From positions 70,925-134,924 of the forward strand of contig JANBVJ010000002.1 in assembly GCA_024239055.1 (NCBI GenBank): a stretch of DNA of 64,000 bases, given 5' to 3'. The position numbers and the translations under genes are program-made. This document shows positions 41,925 through 52,125 of the stretch, in pieces. Positions within the stretch are counted from its first letter, which is position 1. Each line of letters begins with the position of its first letter. The notes beneath the pieces were generated by a model. The model had not been told where the DNA came from. It saw nothing but the letters and a program-made list of their open reading frames with translations, and made no database searches. The DNA is from Patescibacteria group bacterium. Lineage in GTDB: Bacteria; Patescibacteria; Paceibacteria; Paceibacterales; UBA10102.

Positions 41925-43504
41925 TAGAATCCTCTCCTGTAAATTCCTCTAAACACAAATCCACCAAACGAAACTAATAATATTCCAAGTCCTGCAACTG
42001 TTAGGAAATTAGTTGGTGCTCCTGTTGCTTGGAACTGTGGTAACTGTGGTACTATCTGTACACATACATTTTGTTGTGTAACTGTTCCAGCAGGACATTC
42101 AAGTGGCTTTGGTTGACATTGGTTTCCTACAAGTTCTTCTGTTGATAGACAGTTAATTGGTAGACACTCACTTCCAATTAGTTCATTTCCTGTTTCACAT
42201 ACAATTAATTCACAATTATTACCAAGCAATCTTTCTCCTATTTGGCATTGAACTGGTTTACAAATATCACCAATTAGAACCTCACCTGTTTCACAGGTAA
42301 TTTGTATGCAATTATTTCCCTCAAGAAAGTTTCCTGTCGGACATGAAATAGCGTTACAGTCATTACCTTGCAGGAATGTTCCTAACGGACATGTAATCTG
42401 TCGGCAAGAACTACCAACCAATTCGTTTCCAACTGGACATACAATTGGAGTACATTCATTACCACTTAGAGTAAATCCATCCTGACAAATTATTGCATCA
42501 CAATCATTACCAATTAAGGTTGTTCCAGCAGGACAGATGATTTGTTGGCAAAGGTTTCCAACTAATTTTTCTCCCACACTGCATTGTATAGGCGTACAAA
42601 TTGAACCGATTAATTCACTACCAATAGCACATTGAATTGGTGAACAAATATTTCCATTTACTTCTTCGCCTACATCACAAACTAATGCTTCACACTTGAA
42701 TCCTACCTGATGTTCTCCAACTTCACACTGAATTGGTTCTGCAAATCCATTAATGACCCATGAACCTTCTGTTGCCCAAAAAGTGTTACTTGCTTCCCAA
42801 CAACAACCAGTTCCCTTTGCAAGAGTTGACATTGCAAAAGATAAAGTCATTTTGTCATCTCCTTTTAATGCACGTTCAAATGAATCTATTACCACTTGGT
42901 TTACTATGAAACTTTTTTCTCCACTTGTAGTACACCAATCTCCATCTTGTAAAATAAAGTCAGGTGCATTGAATTTCTGGAATAATTGTGTTCTAGTAAT
43001 AGTTTGAACTGGTTGCTCAATAATACCAATTTTGCAATTTCTGTTTGATGGTTCTGTCAGGAATGGAAACCATCTTTGATCTTTAAGTTTGAAAACCATT
43101 GAAGTTATTGTCAAGTCATCTGGTAGTTCTGATAAATCCCATTCAGCATAACCAGCAGTACATCCACCACTGAATGAACCTGTACCAAATGATGTAGGTG
43201 CATTTCCTAATTGTTGCTGAGAAAATGATGATGTTCTAAGTGGGCATGTACTTCCAGTTGCTCCATCAGTACCAGTAAATGTTACACCTGATGATTCTGG
43301 TCTGCCTAATACAACATTGCCACGAATTTCACCTGTCACTGGATCTTGATCAACAGATAAAATTTCAAATCCTGTTAGTTGTGCATCTATTGAAAAACCA
43401 AAGTCTCCTACTTCTCCAAGTGCAATTATTCCAAATCCTAATGCCATTCCAACAATGAGAAAGTTTCTCACTCTCGGATTTGATTTAGTTGCCAAATTAA
43501 TCAC
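41924..43504 (-). CDS. Cys-rich 16-residue repeat protein with C-terminal anchor (526 aa)
   Basis: A signal region at the N-terminus is followed by a beta-sandwich domain with CTAGYAEWDLSELPDDLTI and FVVNQVV-like strands, resembling DNRLRE-type structural domains. About 14 tandem 16-residue repeats follow, with the plan C-x-x-G-x-x-L-x-G-N-x-C-x-x-I-x. A membrane helix (about residues 498-518) and RRGF end the protein. The repeats should form a rigid disulfide-stiffened rod lifting the head from the membrane. Repeats of this kind are known in eukaryotic and bacterial surface proteins. Confidence 0.75.
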   Translation of the reverse strand: MINLATKSNPRVRNFLIVGMALGFGIIALGEVGDFGFSIDAQLTGFEILSVDQDPVTGEIRGNVVLGRPESSGVTFTGTDGATGSTCPLRTSSFSQQQLGNAPTSFGTGSFSGGCTAGYAEWDLSELPDDLTITSMVFKLKDQRWFPFLTEPSNRNCKIGIIEQPVQTITRTQLFQKFNAPDFILQDGDWCTTSGEKSFIVNQVVIDSFERALKGDDKMTLSFAMSTLAKGTGCCWEASNTFWATEGSWVINGFAEPIQCEVGEHQVGFKCEALVCDVGEEVNGNICSPIQCAIGSELIGSICTPIQCSVGEKLVGNLCQQIICPAGTTLIGNDCDAIICQDGFTLSGNECTPIVCPVGNELVGSSCRQITCPLGTFLQGNDCNAISCPTGNFLEGNNCIQITCETGEVLIGDICKPVQCQIGERLLGNNCELIVCETGNELIGSECLPINCLSTEELVGNQCQPKPLECPAGTVTQQNVCVQIVPQLPQFQATGAPTNFLTVAGLGILLVSFGGFVFRGIYRRGF

Positions 43505-44694
43505 CTATAGAACTTTTTACCACAGAATGGATCTACAATTTCTGTTACATCATCAACTGTTGCCTTTGCAATGAAGCACCATGTTATTTCTTGTCCTGAA
43601 CATGTACCTGTACCTGAAAGACAATCTACGTTTCCATCAAATGGTAATGAAGCGAATGGTTGTGTACTGTTTGTTGTAACTAAGAATTCTTCTATATCAG
43701 ATTTTAATATTTCACCATTAACTCTTTGCCATTGTGATCCTACTGCTAAAGTTAAGTCACAATTTCTATTGTTACGAATGTCTACATTGATAATATCAAA
43801 GCCTTCTGGTGTTTTATCCCATAGGTCACTTGTTCCTGAAACACCAATTGATGGAAATAGAATTGAAATTGAATCTGCTTTAACTGGTAGTGGACATGGA
43901 ACAAATGGTATATCTTCTGTTACATCTGCTACAATTTCTATTCCTGATCCATTTACAATTTGTTCTTCAACCAAAATTGCTTGAGCATTGTTAAATGTTA
44001 CATTGTAAATTACAACTGGATTTGATAAACCAAAGTCAGGAATTAAAAGTGGTGAAAGTTGTACTATTTGTGGAATATCAGGTTGTCTAAAAATTACGTT
44101 AAGATTTTTTAATACATATCCTATTTTATTTTCTCCATCCTCTATTGCAACTTGATCAACCCTTACATCATAAATCTGGATAGTTGCTATTCCATCAACT
44201 GTTTGTGTTTGAGTTAATGAAGTCCTAGCAAAAAATCCTACCGGATCAACTTGAAGGAAATAAGTTCCACTGATAAGTATTGGTTCAGTAGTATCAGTTT
44301 CAAATTCCAAGTCTATTTGGATTCTACCGTTGTCATAAGTTGCATTTGTTCCTGCTCTAGTTATTTCTAAACCTGTAAACTGTGATAAGAAAGTTGTTTC
44401 GCCTCTAGTGACATCTTTGTTTCCTAAATCATCAATCAATGTTACAATTGGAGTAACAGAAAGTGTTTCTGGTTCAAATGTTGGAATTGGAACTCCAAAA
44501 TCTGGTGGGAAAGTAGGTATTGTAATTACTACTTCTTCATCTTCTGGTGTCATTGGATTATTAGGTATAATTACTATCTGTGTCGGTTCTGATAAGAAAA
44601 CAAGTCCAAATATTAGAAAACCCATAACTAAAATTAATCCAAGTCCTACAATTCTTGCCCTTCTAAGCCTTAGAACATTTCTTTGATCTGCCAT
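43501..44694 (-). CDS. Anchored beta-protein, divergent family member (397 aa)
   Basis: An N-terminal helix (about residues 14-32) and a short Pro/Asp linker lead into a beta domain. It resembles that of the neighbouring paralogs (FTGLEITRAGTNATYDNGRIQ, then GTYFLQVDPVGFF). The C-terminal third is a second beta domain with cysteines. The downstream gene's start overlaps its stop (GTGA). It lacks the CNFPK ending, so it is a more distant relative. Confidence 0.65.
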   Translation of the reverse strand: MADQRNVLRLRRARIVGLGLILVMGFLIFGLVFLSEPTQIVIIPNNPMTPEDEEVVITIPTFPPDFGVPIPTFEPETLSVTPIVTLIDDLGNKDVTRGETTFLSQFTGLEITRAGTNATYDNGRIQIDLEFETDTTEPILISGTYFLQVDPVGFFARTSLTQTQTVDGIATIQIYDVRVDQVAIEDGENKIGYVLKNLNVIFRQPDIPQIVQLSPLLIPDFGLSNPVVIYNVTFNNAQAILVEEQIVNGSGIEIVADVTEDIPFVPCPLPVKADSISILFPSIGVSGTSDLWDKTPEGFDIINVDIRNNRNCDLTLAVGSQWQRVNGEILKSDIEEFLVTTNSTQPFASLPFDGNVDCLSGTGTCSGQEITWCFIAKATVDDVTEIVDPFCGKKFYR

Positions 44695-46464
44695 CTATGG
44701 ACTCACGAATCCTATGTTACTTGTACAACCCGATCTATCACAATTAACAAAATAGTTCTTTTGTGTTATTGGAACTGACACCTCTAGGAATGAATTTTCT
44801 ATCTTGAATGTTAGATCTGTGCCTGTTGGAAGATTTGGAATTGTACTGCAAAACTGTGTGTTTGGAATTATTTGCCCTGTGAATGGATCTGTTGCCTGTA
44901 TTTTTCCTGCCTCTGGATTTGTGGTCGCAATGGTGAAGCCATTTTGAATTATACTAACTACAGGTGGCAAGACCTCTGGTTCGTTTACTGGATCATCACC
45001 ACTGCTAAGACCACAAGTATTAAAGATCGTTTCACTTTTTGCTACTGAGATTGCACGATCTACAGCACTAAAGGCTACAATCTCATCTGTTTTTACATTC
45101 AACTCTAATGAATAAACTAGAAAAGGAGTATGATATTCGAATGTTCTTTGTTGTTCTCCTTCACCTATGTTTACAACAAAGTCATTTAGAAGAAAATTCA
45201 ATGTATGAAAGGTATTTTCGTCAAAAAACTGCTTGCTTAACTCAAAAATAAAATTATTTTGTCCTTCAATTCTTAATGGAAGTTGTTTCATTACTGTGAC
45301 TCCGTTTCCTGTTACTTTATGAGTGGTTATTGTTTTATCATCTATTCTTACTTCTAGAACTCCGTTAGCAACTACTTTTTCATTATCTTCTAGTGTTAAT
45401 CCTATTAGTGAAACATCGATAAAACCAAGATCTAATATTCTATCTTCATCTTCGTTTTGAACTATTGAAAATGATTCTAATGTTTCAATTGCCTGTCTTT
45501 TTAAAACTGAGTTTCCACTTAGCATTGCGTTATTGAATTCTAGACTAATGTTGAATCTGTCTACATTGGTCACTCTTCCTCCAAATTCTATTTTAATTTC
45601 ATTAGAATTTTCAACAAAGTCTTTTACGTTTTTAGTAAAATGTTGATTTAAAGCACAAGGAACAAAGAATGTGTCACCAAAATCACTTTTTATTGTAATT
45701 AGAATTTGACTGCTTCTTTGAAGTGCTGGATTACAACTATAATCCAAGTCAAAAATTAGATCTCCTTCTTTTGTCCAATCAGAAATATCAATTGTTTTTT
45801 GAAGTCCATGTATAATTGAATTATTTCCAACATCATCATCATCATTTTTTTGACCAGTAACAAGAATACACAATCCTGTATTTTTAACGGTACATGACTT
45901 TGTGGTGGTAATTACAATTGGTACTGGACAGTTGAAAGAAAATCCTCCTGATGAACTACAACTTCTTGGTTCATTTACAACATCCCATCCACTGAATTTG
46001 TGATAGTTTCTTCCATTGTCTGCAAGTTGTGTTGAAAAGTCTGTATTAATGAAAAACCTGCTTGGATCAATATCCTGTTCAGGTGCTACTATTACTTCTC
46101 TAGGATCAAGTGGTTGTACTTTGAGAAATGCCCTTTCAATCTGTTCTTCAAGATTTGAATCAACAAGTCTTATGTTTGCATCTATACCAAATGTTTCTAC
46201 AGTTATTACTCCAATACTTCTAAGAAACTGATCTATTAATTCCTCAGTTGTTGGTGGTTCAATCGGAATTGGATCTTCTGTTCCATCATCAGGTGGTACA
46301 ACTGGAATTTCTGCTATTGGTAATACATCAGTGAATCCTAAATCAAGAATTCCTACTTGACTTAGAAATGTTCCAATTGTTACTACTGCACCTATGGTAA
46401 TTACAACTGTTAATGCAACTACTACATTTCTTAATGGATTTTTTTTTGGTCTACCATTAGCCAA
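44695..46464 (-). CDS. Anchored beta-protein, divergent family member (589 aa)
   Basis: The TTG start is preceded by a GGTGG ribosome-binding sequence. An N-terminal helix (about residues 13-34) and Pro-rich linker are followed by a lectin-like beta module and a module with LIGLTLEDNEKV and VLEVRIDDKTI. The C-terminal part resembles the family end (TQKNYFVNCDRSGC). It is therefore likely another duplicated coat component. Several Cys pairs suggest outside location. Confidence 0.65.
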   Translation of the reverse strand: MANGRPKKNPLRNVVVALTVVITIGAVVTIGTFLSQVGILDLGFTDVLPIAEIPVVPPDDGTEDPIPIEPPTTEELIDQFLRSIGVITVETFGIDANIRLVDSNLEEQIERAFLKVQPLDPREVIVAPEQDIDPSRFFINTDFSTQLADNGRNYHKFSGWDVVNEPRSCSSSGGFSFNCPVPIVITTTKSCTVKNTGLCILVTGQKNDDDDVGNNSIIHGLQKTIDISDWTKEGDLIFDLDYSCNPALQRSSQILITIKSDFGDTFFVPCALNQHFTKNVKDFVENSNEIKIEFGGRVTNVDRFNISLEFNNAMLSGNSVLKRQAIETLESFSIVQNEDEDRILDLGFIDVSLIGLTLEDNEKVVANGVLEVRIDDKTITTHKVTGNGVTVMKQLPLRIEGQNNFIFELSKQFFDENTFHTLNFLLNDFVVNIGEGEQQRTFEYHTPFLVYSLELNVKTDEIVAFSAVDRAISVAKSETIFNTCGLSSGDDPVNEPEVLPPVVSIIQNGFTIATTNPEAGKIQATDPFTGQIIPNTQFCSTIPNLPTGTDLTFKIENSFLEVSVPITQKNYFVNCDRSGCTSNIGFVSP

Positions 46465-46473
46465 TCATACCAC

Positions 46474-49437
46474 CTAAACGCTAATTCCTCCACCACTTCT
46501 TCTCCTAACTACAACTGTAACAACTGCTATTGCTATTGTTCCAACAGCAACTACAATTATTAGAGTTCCTAATGGAATTCCACCTATCTGTGCTGGTGGT
46601 GCAGTTCCACTACCAAACAATGATGCAAAGCATTGTAGTAAATTAAATGAAGCATCTAACTTACAAAAGTCTCTTTCACACTGCATTGTTTCCTTGTTGA
46701 GTGTTTCTCCATCTTTACACTGTGTACCTTCTGGTGGAGGTGGTGGTGGTATAGTTATCTTTTCACATTCGTTTTGACTGTTTCTTCTCTCATCATCTGG
46801 ACACATATCATCAGGATTTACTTTTACACAAACATCAAACTTGTCTCTGAACTCATCTTCATTTGGACATGTATTATCTGGTGGTGTTGGTGGTATTATT
46901 GGTGGATCTAGATTTGGATCTTTAATGCAAACTATTTTGAAGTCTCCACAATGATCTTTCTCAGTGGTTGATATATCATGAACTTCATCTGCAAGACAAA
47001 TTGGAACCTCTTCATTTGCTTGACATACTGTTGTTACACAATCTTCTAAATTATATGGTGAAAAGTCTGGTGGACTTGTACCAGATGGACATATTGGATC
47101 ATCAGGTGGAATACAAATTCCAAGAATCAATGTATTTGGTGGAACCTGACAATCTGGTTTGTCTGGTGGGTCTGGTGCTTGGCATTGCCCATTTTCATCT
47201 AACATTGATGGTGATAAACAAGGTGCATCTGTTGGATCTACGAATTCGAAGTTTTGAACATAGGTCATTGGTTGAAAGTCCCGAAAGAATGCTACTGAGT
47301 TATCTGTTCCTCTTATCTTTCCCCAAATCAAATACATTAGTGAAAGTTCATCACCTTCACTCAACCCTATTCCTTTGGCTTTTACTTTGTTAAGTAATGA
47401 TGACTCTTTTATAATTACTTCTAGAATTTGATATTCGCCTCTTGTTTCTCTATCAATAAATCTTTTTAGTGTTGCACTTTCGTCAGGAGTTAATGACACT
47501 GCTGGAATTCCACTGTTTGCAATGACGTAATTTGTTATAGCACAAGTACCTATATTTGATGAAGTTGAACCTGTGCATCCAATAGTTGGTTTTGATGGGA
47601 AAGGATTATTCTTTGCAAGGAAAATTTCTTGCCTAAATGTAACATCTTGAATTGTAATTTCTTTTACTCTGTCACCAAAGTCTAAAGTTGGTGTTAATTG
47701 AATTGAACCTAACTTAAAACCTTCACATGTCACTCCAAATAATTGAAATCCTATTATTGGCAATCCTTCTTGTGGAACTTGACCTTTCTGATTTGGACAA
47801 GTACCAATACCTTCTATATCAGTAAAAAAATTCTCATAACTAATGAAACTTACTGGTGATGTCCCTGTTGGTGGTACAATTCCAGTACCTTCTTCTGGAT
47901 CAATACCTCTTCTGTCAAATTCTGCTTGTACAATTATCCATGAATTTGTTTCACATTGATCTAATGTTCCTGCATCGGCTTTTGGTTTCAAAACATTATA
48001 CACTGATTGTATTTCTTGAAGAGTTGCATCACGAAACTCAATTTGTAAATCTATTACTGATTTACATACTGGTTTATCTATACAAATTGTTCCTGTTACA
48101 TCTGGAATTTTACCACTAGGACAAGTTATGGTTGGTGGATCAACACATGCTGTGTTACTTGAATTAGGAATTTTAGGAGAAATACAAGTTATTGTTGTTG
48201 GTGGATCAACACATGCTGTTCCACTTGAATTAGGAACTAGGGGAAGTGTACAATTTAGTGTTGTTGGTACTGTATTTCTTGCATCATTTACTGCAAATGT
48301 TTTGGTATCAGTCAATGTACCTTGACCACTTACAGTCATTTTCATTTTTGCAAACCAAATTCCATCGAATGTGCTAATGTTAGAATCTCTAAAAGTAATT
48401 CGTGAAACTTCAAACGTTCCTGTATTAAATGATGTTTTTGTTGATCCAATACTTCCTAATCGTTGCATAACAACATTTCCTTCACTTATTTGCCCTGTAG
48501 GGTCAAAAATATCTACTCTAGGAAGTGGATCTCCACTTTTGTAATTTTCTACATTTCCTATTACTCTAATGTTTATTTTTTCTCCACTTGATATTTGATT
48601 TGTCTTTACTGTTGTTGGAGTAAGTGATCCAATGTAATCGAACTCACTTGGAGTAATACTTGAAATATTTGGAATCCTTTGTGTTGAAGGTGGTGGAGGT
48701 ACAGATTCATTAAGTATTTTTACAGATGCACCTGTTGAAATCATTATTTTTCCGGTATTAGTTAGTGAACCAGTTGCAGATGTTCTAAAAACAAGAGTAA
48801 GATCCGTATGTACTGTTACTGGAACAAATTTTGATGAAAGAGTACCCAATCCTCCTACTGCACTTTCAATTTGTGAGGCAGTAACAGAATCTTTTGGAAT
48901 TGAAACTATAAGTGTCGTTGCTGATGGTTTTGCTAGAATTCCTTTACTTGTTGTCTTGATTGTTTTAATATTGTTGTTAGCATCAATTGTTTGCCACGTA
49001 TATTTAACAGTACCAGTAACTACTTCTGCTGTTCCAAAGAGTGGAATACAAACTGTTGCAGTTGAAACTTCAATTTTACTTATTGGTACTGTACTATCTA
49101 TTGGAACCACACTAAAGAATGTTGTAACTGGTAATGCTTTTATTGCACTTCTTGAAAATACTACAGTTTGTCCTGATGTAGATGTTAATCTTGTTAACGT
49201 TGATGAAGCACAATCTATGTTTGTATTTGGTGCTGTTAATGCAAACCTAACTAACTCGTCACCAAAAGTCCAACCACTGTAAGCATCTTGTACATTTTGT
49301 GTATCAAATTCAATTCCTAAAGAACTAAGATCAAGTACACCAGCAGACAGGGCAACTACTATTCCAATTCCAACAATTGCAACGATGGCTACAAACGCAA
49401 GTTTTGAAACTCCACCTTTTCTTCTTCTTCTTGCCAT
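46474..49437 (-). CDS. Large two-end anchored Ig-like/Cys-repeat protein (987 aa)
   Basis: A basic RRRRKGG N-terminus and helix (about residues 10-32) are followed by beta modules. Three Cys repeats come next (CVDPPTTITCISPKIPNSS type, about residues 395-465), then a central folded domain, a second Cys/Pro-rich region and a C-terminal helix (about 955-978) with RRRSGG. The IRVIGNVENYKSG and GTFEVSRITFRD strands look Ig-like. It could be anchored at both ends. Its start is preceded by GGGAT. Confidence 0.7.
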   Translation of the reverse strand: MARRRRKGGVSKLAFVAIVAIVGIGIVVALSAGVLDLSSLGIEFDTQNVQDAYSGWTFGDELVRFALTAPNTNIDCASSTLTRLTSTSGQTVVFSRSAIKALPVTTFFSVVPIDSTVPISKIEVSTATVCIPLFGTAEVVTGTVKYTWQTIDANNNIKTIKTTSKGILAKPSATTLIVSIPKDSVTASQIESAVGGLGTLSSKFVPVTVHTDLTLVFRTSATGSLTNTGKIMISTGASVKILNESVPPPPSTQRIPNISSITPSEFDYIGSLTPTTVKTNQISSGEKINIRVIGNVENYKSGDPLPRVDIFDPTGQISEGNVVMQRLGSIGSTKTSFNTGTFEVSRITFRDSNISTFDGIWFAKMKMTVSGQGTLTDTKTFAVNDARNTVPTTLNCTLPLVPNSSGTACVDPPTTITCISPKIPNSSNTACVDPPTITCPSGKIPDVTGTICIDKPVCKSVIDLQIEFRDATLQEIQSVYNVLKPKADAGTLDQCETNSWIIVQAEFDRRGIDPEEGTGIVPPTGTSPVSFISYENFFTDIEGIGTCPNQKGQVPQEGLPIIGFQLFGVTCEGFKLGSIQLTPTLDFGDRVKEITIQDVTFRQEIFLAKNNPFPSKPTIGCTGSTSSNIGTCAITNYVIANSGIPAVSLTPDESATLKRFIDRETRGEYQILEVIIKESSLLNKVKAKGIGLSEGDELSLMYLIWGKIRGTDNSVAFFRDFQPMTYVQNFEFVDPTDAPCLSPSMLDENGQCQAPDPPDKPDCQVPPNTLILGICIPPDDPICPSGTSPPDFSPYNLEDCVTTVCQANEEVPICLADEVHDISTTEKDHCGDFKIVCIKDPNLDPPIIPPTPPDNTCPNEDEFRDKFDVCVKVNPDDMCPDDERRNSQNECEKITIPPPPPPEGTQCKDGETLNKETMQCERDFCKLDASFNLLQCFASLFGSGTAPPAQIGGIPLGTLIIVVAVGTIAIAVVTVVVRRRSGGGISV

Positions 49438-49439
49438 GT

Positions 49440-51158
49440 TTATCCCTGCAAGAAAACTCCTGATCTTTGTCTGTTAATTCCTTTTGCTATCAATGCTAGA
49501 ATTATTATGAAAACAATGAAACCTAATCCAACCCATAAGAAGTTAAGTCCTGTAAACAAGAAAAGTAGAATTGGTGGTACACAAATCTCTCCTGCTTCTG
49601 GATCTGCATCTCTTCCTTCTGCTTCACAGTCAAGGAACGTTGGGAATAATCCCAAGCCATTACCATTTCCACCACCATTTCTGTCACAAGTGAAACCATC
49701 TACTGTTTTAGTTGCTGGTTTACCATCTGATCTACAAATTGGTGTATCAACTGTTGTAGTACCACCTGTACATTGTAATATTGGACACATATCAGCAATT
49801 GGTACTGTTCTAAACACTTTAGATTCTGGTGGACATGAATAGCATGGTTTTGTAGTTGGATCTTCACCATTAGTTGGTGGTGGTGTAGGATCATCATCTT
49901 TTACACAGATTTGTAATCTTGTATCAAACTTTTCACCACTTCCACATGCAGGTGTATTCCTTGTTACTTCAAATGTTGATGTTGCTGATGGTCTGTTACT
50001 TGCATTAGTTTTTGCTGTTACATGGTAAGTTCCCAATGGAATATCTTCACTTAATTTTAATGTGCAAAGGTAGAAACTATCTACTCCACTTGTTCTTTGG
50101 AATGTTGAAGTTGTTTGAGCAATTGGTATATCACCTACTATTGCTCCACTTCTGTCTCTGCCTCCCTTAAAGACAGTACAAATTGGGTTTATTTCATTTG
50201 AACCTAAATCGTTTAGCCTAACTGTTACCTTTAATAATTTTATTCTGTCTCTTCCAGATGTATCAAATACACTTGGATCGATGTTTGTTATTGCTAATGT
50301 AGGATCACCACCTACTGTAGTTGGTGGTGGTGTAACCGGAATTACGATTGATAATGAATTGTGAACTAATTCGTCACTTATTGCATGTGTAGTTCTAAAT
50401 GTCTCTCCTGCTTGCTGACTTAGGAATGGAATTTCAATCAACAAATTTCCAGTAAGTCGGAATTCAACTCTTGTGCTTATTGTTGAAGAAGGATCTAATT
50501 TATTTTCAATAGATGATGCCTGAGTTACAAGTGGCTTTCCTATTACTCTTTCACTTCCTATGAAAATTCCTTTTACATTGTTTAATGAATCAAAGTCATC
50601 TGGTCTATCATTGTATATCACTGGTGATGAAAGTCCGTTAAATCTTGATTCTATAAGTACCCTATTTCCACCTTGATCAAAAGAATAGACATTCAACTTC
50701 AAATTTTGGGTTGTTATCTTATATTCTAATCTTGTACCATCTAATGCCTCTATTACATCACATCCTACTCTTGGTTCACTTGTCATTGTTTCTACTGTAC
50801 TCCCTGACCTTGTTTGTACTGAAAACGGATTAAGTATCGGACTTATTCTTTGGAACTGTGTGTTTAAATCGAATTCTGGTTGACCTGATATTTTAACAAG
50901 TGTATTCATTTTTAGATTACAATTGTAATTAAACCCACCACCAGATTGAGGTTTAATGTGATCTGCAAGTATTACACTTGCACCAGTAATATCCAAAGCC
51001 GGAAACACAGAATCAATCTCTAAAAAATCAAAGTCCTCAAATGGGTTTGCTAGGAACAGACTTTCTCCTGAACTTCCAATTACAAAGAAGAACATTATGA
51101 AAATTAGTGCACCAATAATCGCTACGCTAGCCTTTGTTGGTTTTCTTCTTCTTGCCAC
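49440..51158 (-). CDS. Two-end anchored beta-protein with Cys-rich region (572 aa)
   Basis: The GTG start is preceded by the ATTTTAATTT start-proximal element, with a TGACACGTACA element about 50 bases upstream. So this gene probably begins the long coat operon running down to 37125. An N-terminal helix (about residues 10-28) is followed by beta domains. A Cys-rich stretch lies near residues 405-500 (CYSCPPES...CPILQC). The C-terminal helix is at about 535-560. Its C-terminal plan resembles the 987-residue neighbour. Confidence 0.7.
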   Translation of the reverse strand: MARRRKPTKASVAIIGALIFIMFFFVIGSSGESLFLANPFEDFDFLEIDSVFPALDITGASVILADHIKPQSGGGFNYNCNLKMNTLVKISGQPEFDLNTQFQRISPILNPFSVQTRSGSTVETMTSEPRVGCDVIEALDGTRLEYKITTQNLKLNVYSFDQGGNRVLIESRFNGLSSPVIYNDRPDDFDSLNNVKGIFIGSERVIGKPLVTQASSIENKLDPSSTISTRVEFRLTGNLLIEIPFLSQQAGETFRTTHAISDELVHNSLSIVIPVTPPPTTVGGDPTLAITNIDPSVFDTSGRDRIKLLKVTVRLNDLGSNEINPICTVFKGGRDRSGAIVGDIPIAQTTSTFQRTSGVDSFYLCTLKLSEDIPLGTYHVTAKTNASNRPSATSTFEVTRNTPACGSGEKFDTRLQICVKDDDPTPPPTNGEDPTTKPCYSCPPESKVFRTVPIADMCPILQCTGGTTTVDTPICRSDGKPATKTVDGFTCDRNGGGNGNGLGLFPTFLDCEAEGRDADPEAGEICVPPILLFLFTGLNFLWVGLGFIVFIIILALIAKGINRQRSGVFLQG

Positions 51159-51206
51159 AAATTAAAATGTAAAAAATTTCTTAATTTACGCCTGTTGTAT
51201 CAACTG

Positions 51207-51220
51207 TGACACGTACACAT
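51207..51220 (-). promoter_or_regulatory. TGACACGTACA element, copy 5
   Basis: TGACACGTACACAT, preceded by GTATCAACTG, starts 49 bases upstream of the 51158 start and lies right after the stop of the 51221-52009 gene. This is the same spacing as copies 3 and 4. Confidence 0.6.
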
Positions 51221-52009
51221 TTAAATCGCAGAAACGAGATGCAAACTTGACCAAAATAGGATTGCCACGCCTGCTCCCACTAGAACAGAAAGTCCGGTTG
51301 ACTTGAAGAAGCCATTTATCAATATTACAACGAAAACTAGGATTGCAAGTTTTAGAAATTCCTCTGCTGTTGCAACAAGTGTGAATTGCCAAATGAATTC
51401 TGAAAAAATATTTGACACTCCTTGAAAACCAATTCCTATCTCGTTTACACCAAGTAGTACACGTTCATCCCCTACTGATGAGAATTGTTCAATACCACCA
51501 ATGATTGCAAATTGTGTTTGTTCCAAGTAAACGACTAGACTGTTGTATGTTCCATGAATTATTATTGGTACTAATAGTGCGTTTGTTTTTAAGAATGCGA
51601 TCATCATGATCACACCACCAATGAAGATTCCTACAAACTGTGCATTCCTTATTGTATCTGCATCTGCACCAGAAATAGAAAATAGTATAGCAAAAATTGA
51701 TGCAACCACTGTGAAAATTCCTATTGTGATCCATACAAGTCCGTTGATGTCGATGTCATTAGTCCAAAATATTCTTAGATCTTTAGCACGATCACCTGTC
51801 CCTCCCAAGTTAGACTGTGCAAATAATATTCCCATTCCAGATCCAAGATAAAGAAAGAAGAATGTTTGCAGTGTTCTAAACTCTGTTTCATTTTGTATGT
51901 TTGATAATGCAAAAAAGCCAAGTATCATTGGAAGTGCCAGTACCCAAATTACTGTAGAAACTCTAGTAACATTTCTTGCGTTAAGTGTAGTTCCTGATCT
52001 TTGACTCAT
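51221..52009 (-). CDS. Multipass membrane protein, possible CPBP/PrsW-type intramembrane protease
   Basis: This is a 262-residue protein with about seven hydrophobic segments. HGTYN at residues 152-156 matches the H-x3-N motif of CPBP proteases, EEFLK at 216-220 matches the EExxK motif of PrsW, and a late His (257) could complete a metal site. In the usual families the glutamate motif comes first, so the order here looks rearranged. It may process the anchored proteins of the operon it precedes. It could also be an unrelated polytopic membrane protein. ATG overlaps the stop of a 32-residue gene. Confidence 0.5.
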   Translation of the reverse strand: MSQRSGTTLNARNVTRVSTVIWVLALPMILGFFALSNIQNETEFRTLQTFFFLYLGSGMGILFAQSNLGGTGDRAKDLRIFWTNDIDINGLVWITIGIFTVVASIFAILFSISGADADTIRNAQFVGIFIGGVIMMIAFLKTNALLVPIIIHGTYNSLVVYLEQTQFAIIGGIEQFSSVGDERVLLGVNEIGIGFQGVSNIFSEFIWQFTLVATAEEFLKLAILVFVVILINGFFKSTGLSVLVGAGVAILFWSSLHLVSAI

Positions 52010-52104
52010 GCTGGACTCACCACATTAATAATTATTAAAGCCATCACTGTTAATCCAATCACAACTGCAAAAAACCCTTTAGGTGTCTTTAGTACATTTG
52101 CCAT
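52006..52104 (-). CDS. Single-helix membrane peptide (32 aa)
   Basis: ATG at 52104 follows the ATTTTAGTGTAGTA start-proximal motif, and the stop overlaps the ATG of the multipass protein (ATGA). The product is one hydrophobic helix (about residues 10-28) with a short basic N-terminus. The motif and the coupled overlap support it as real. It may be a small membrane partner of its neighbours. Confidence 0.6.
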   Translation of the reverse strand: MANVLKTPKGFFAVVIGLTVMALIIINVVSPA

Positions 52105-52125
52105 TACTACACTAAAATTGAAAGT

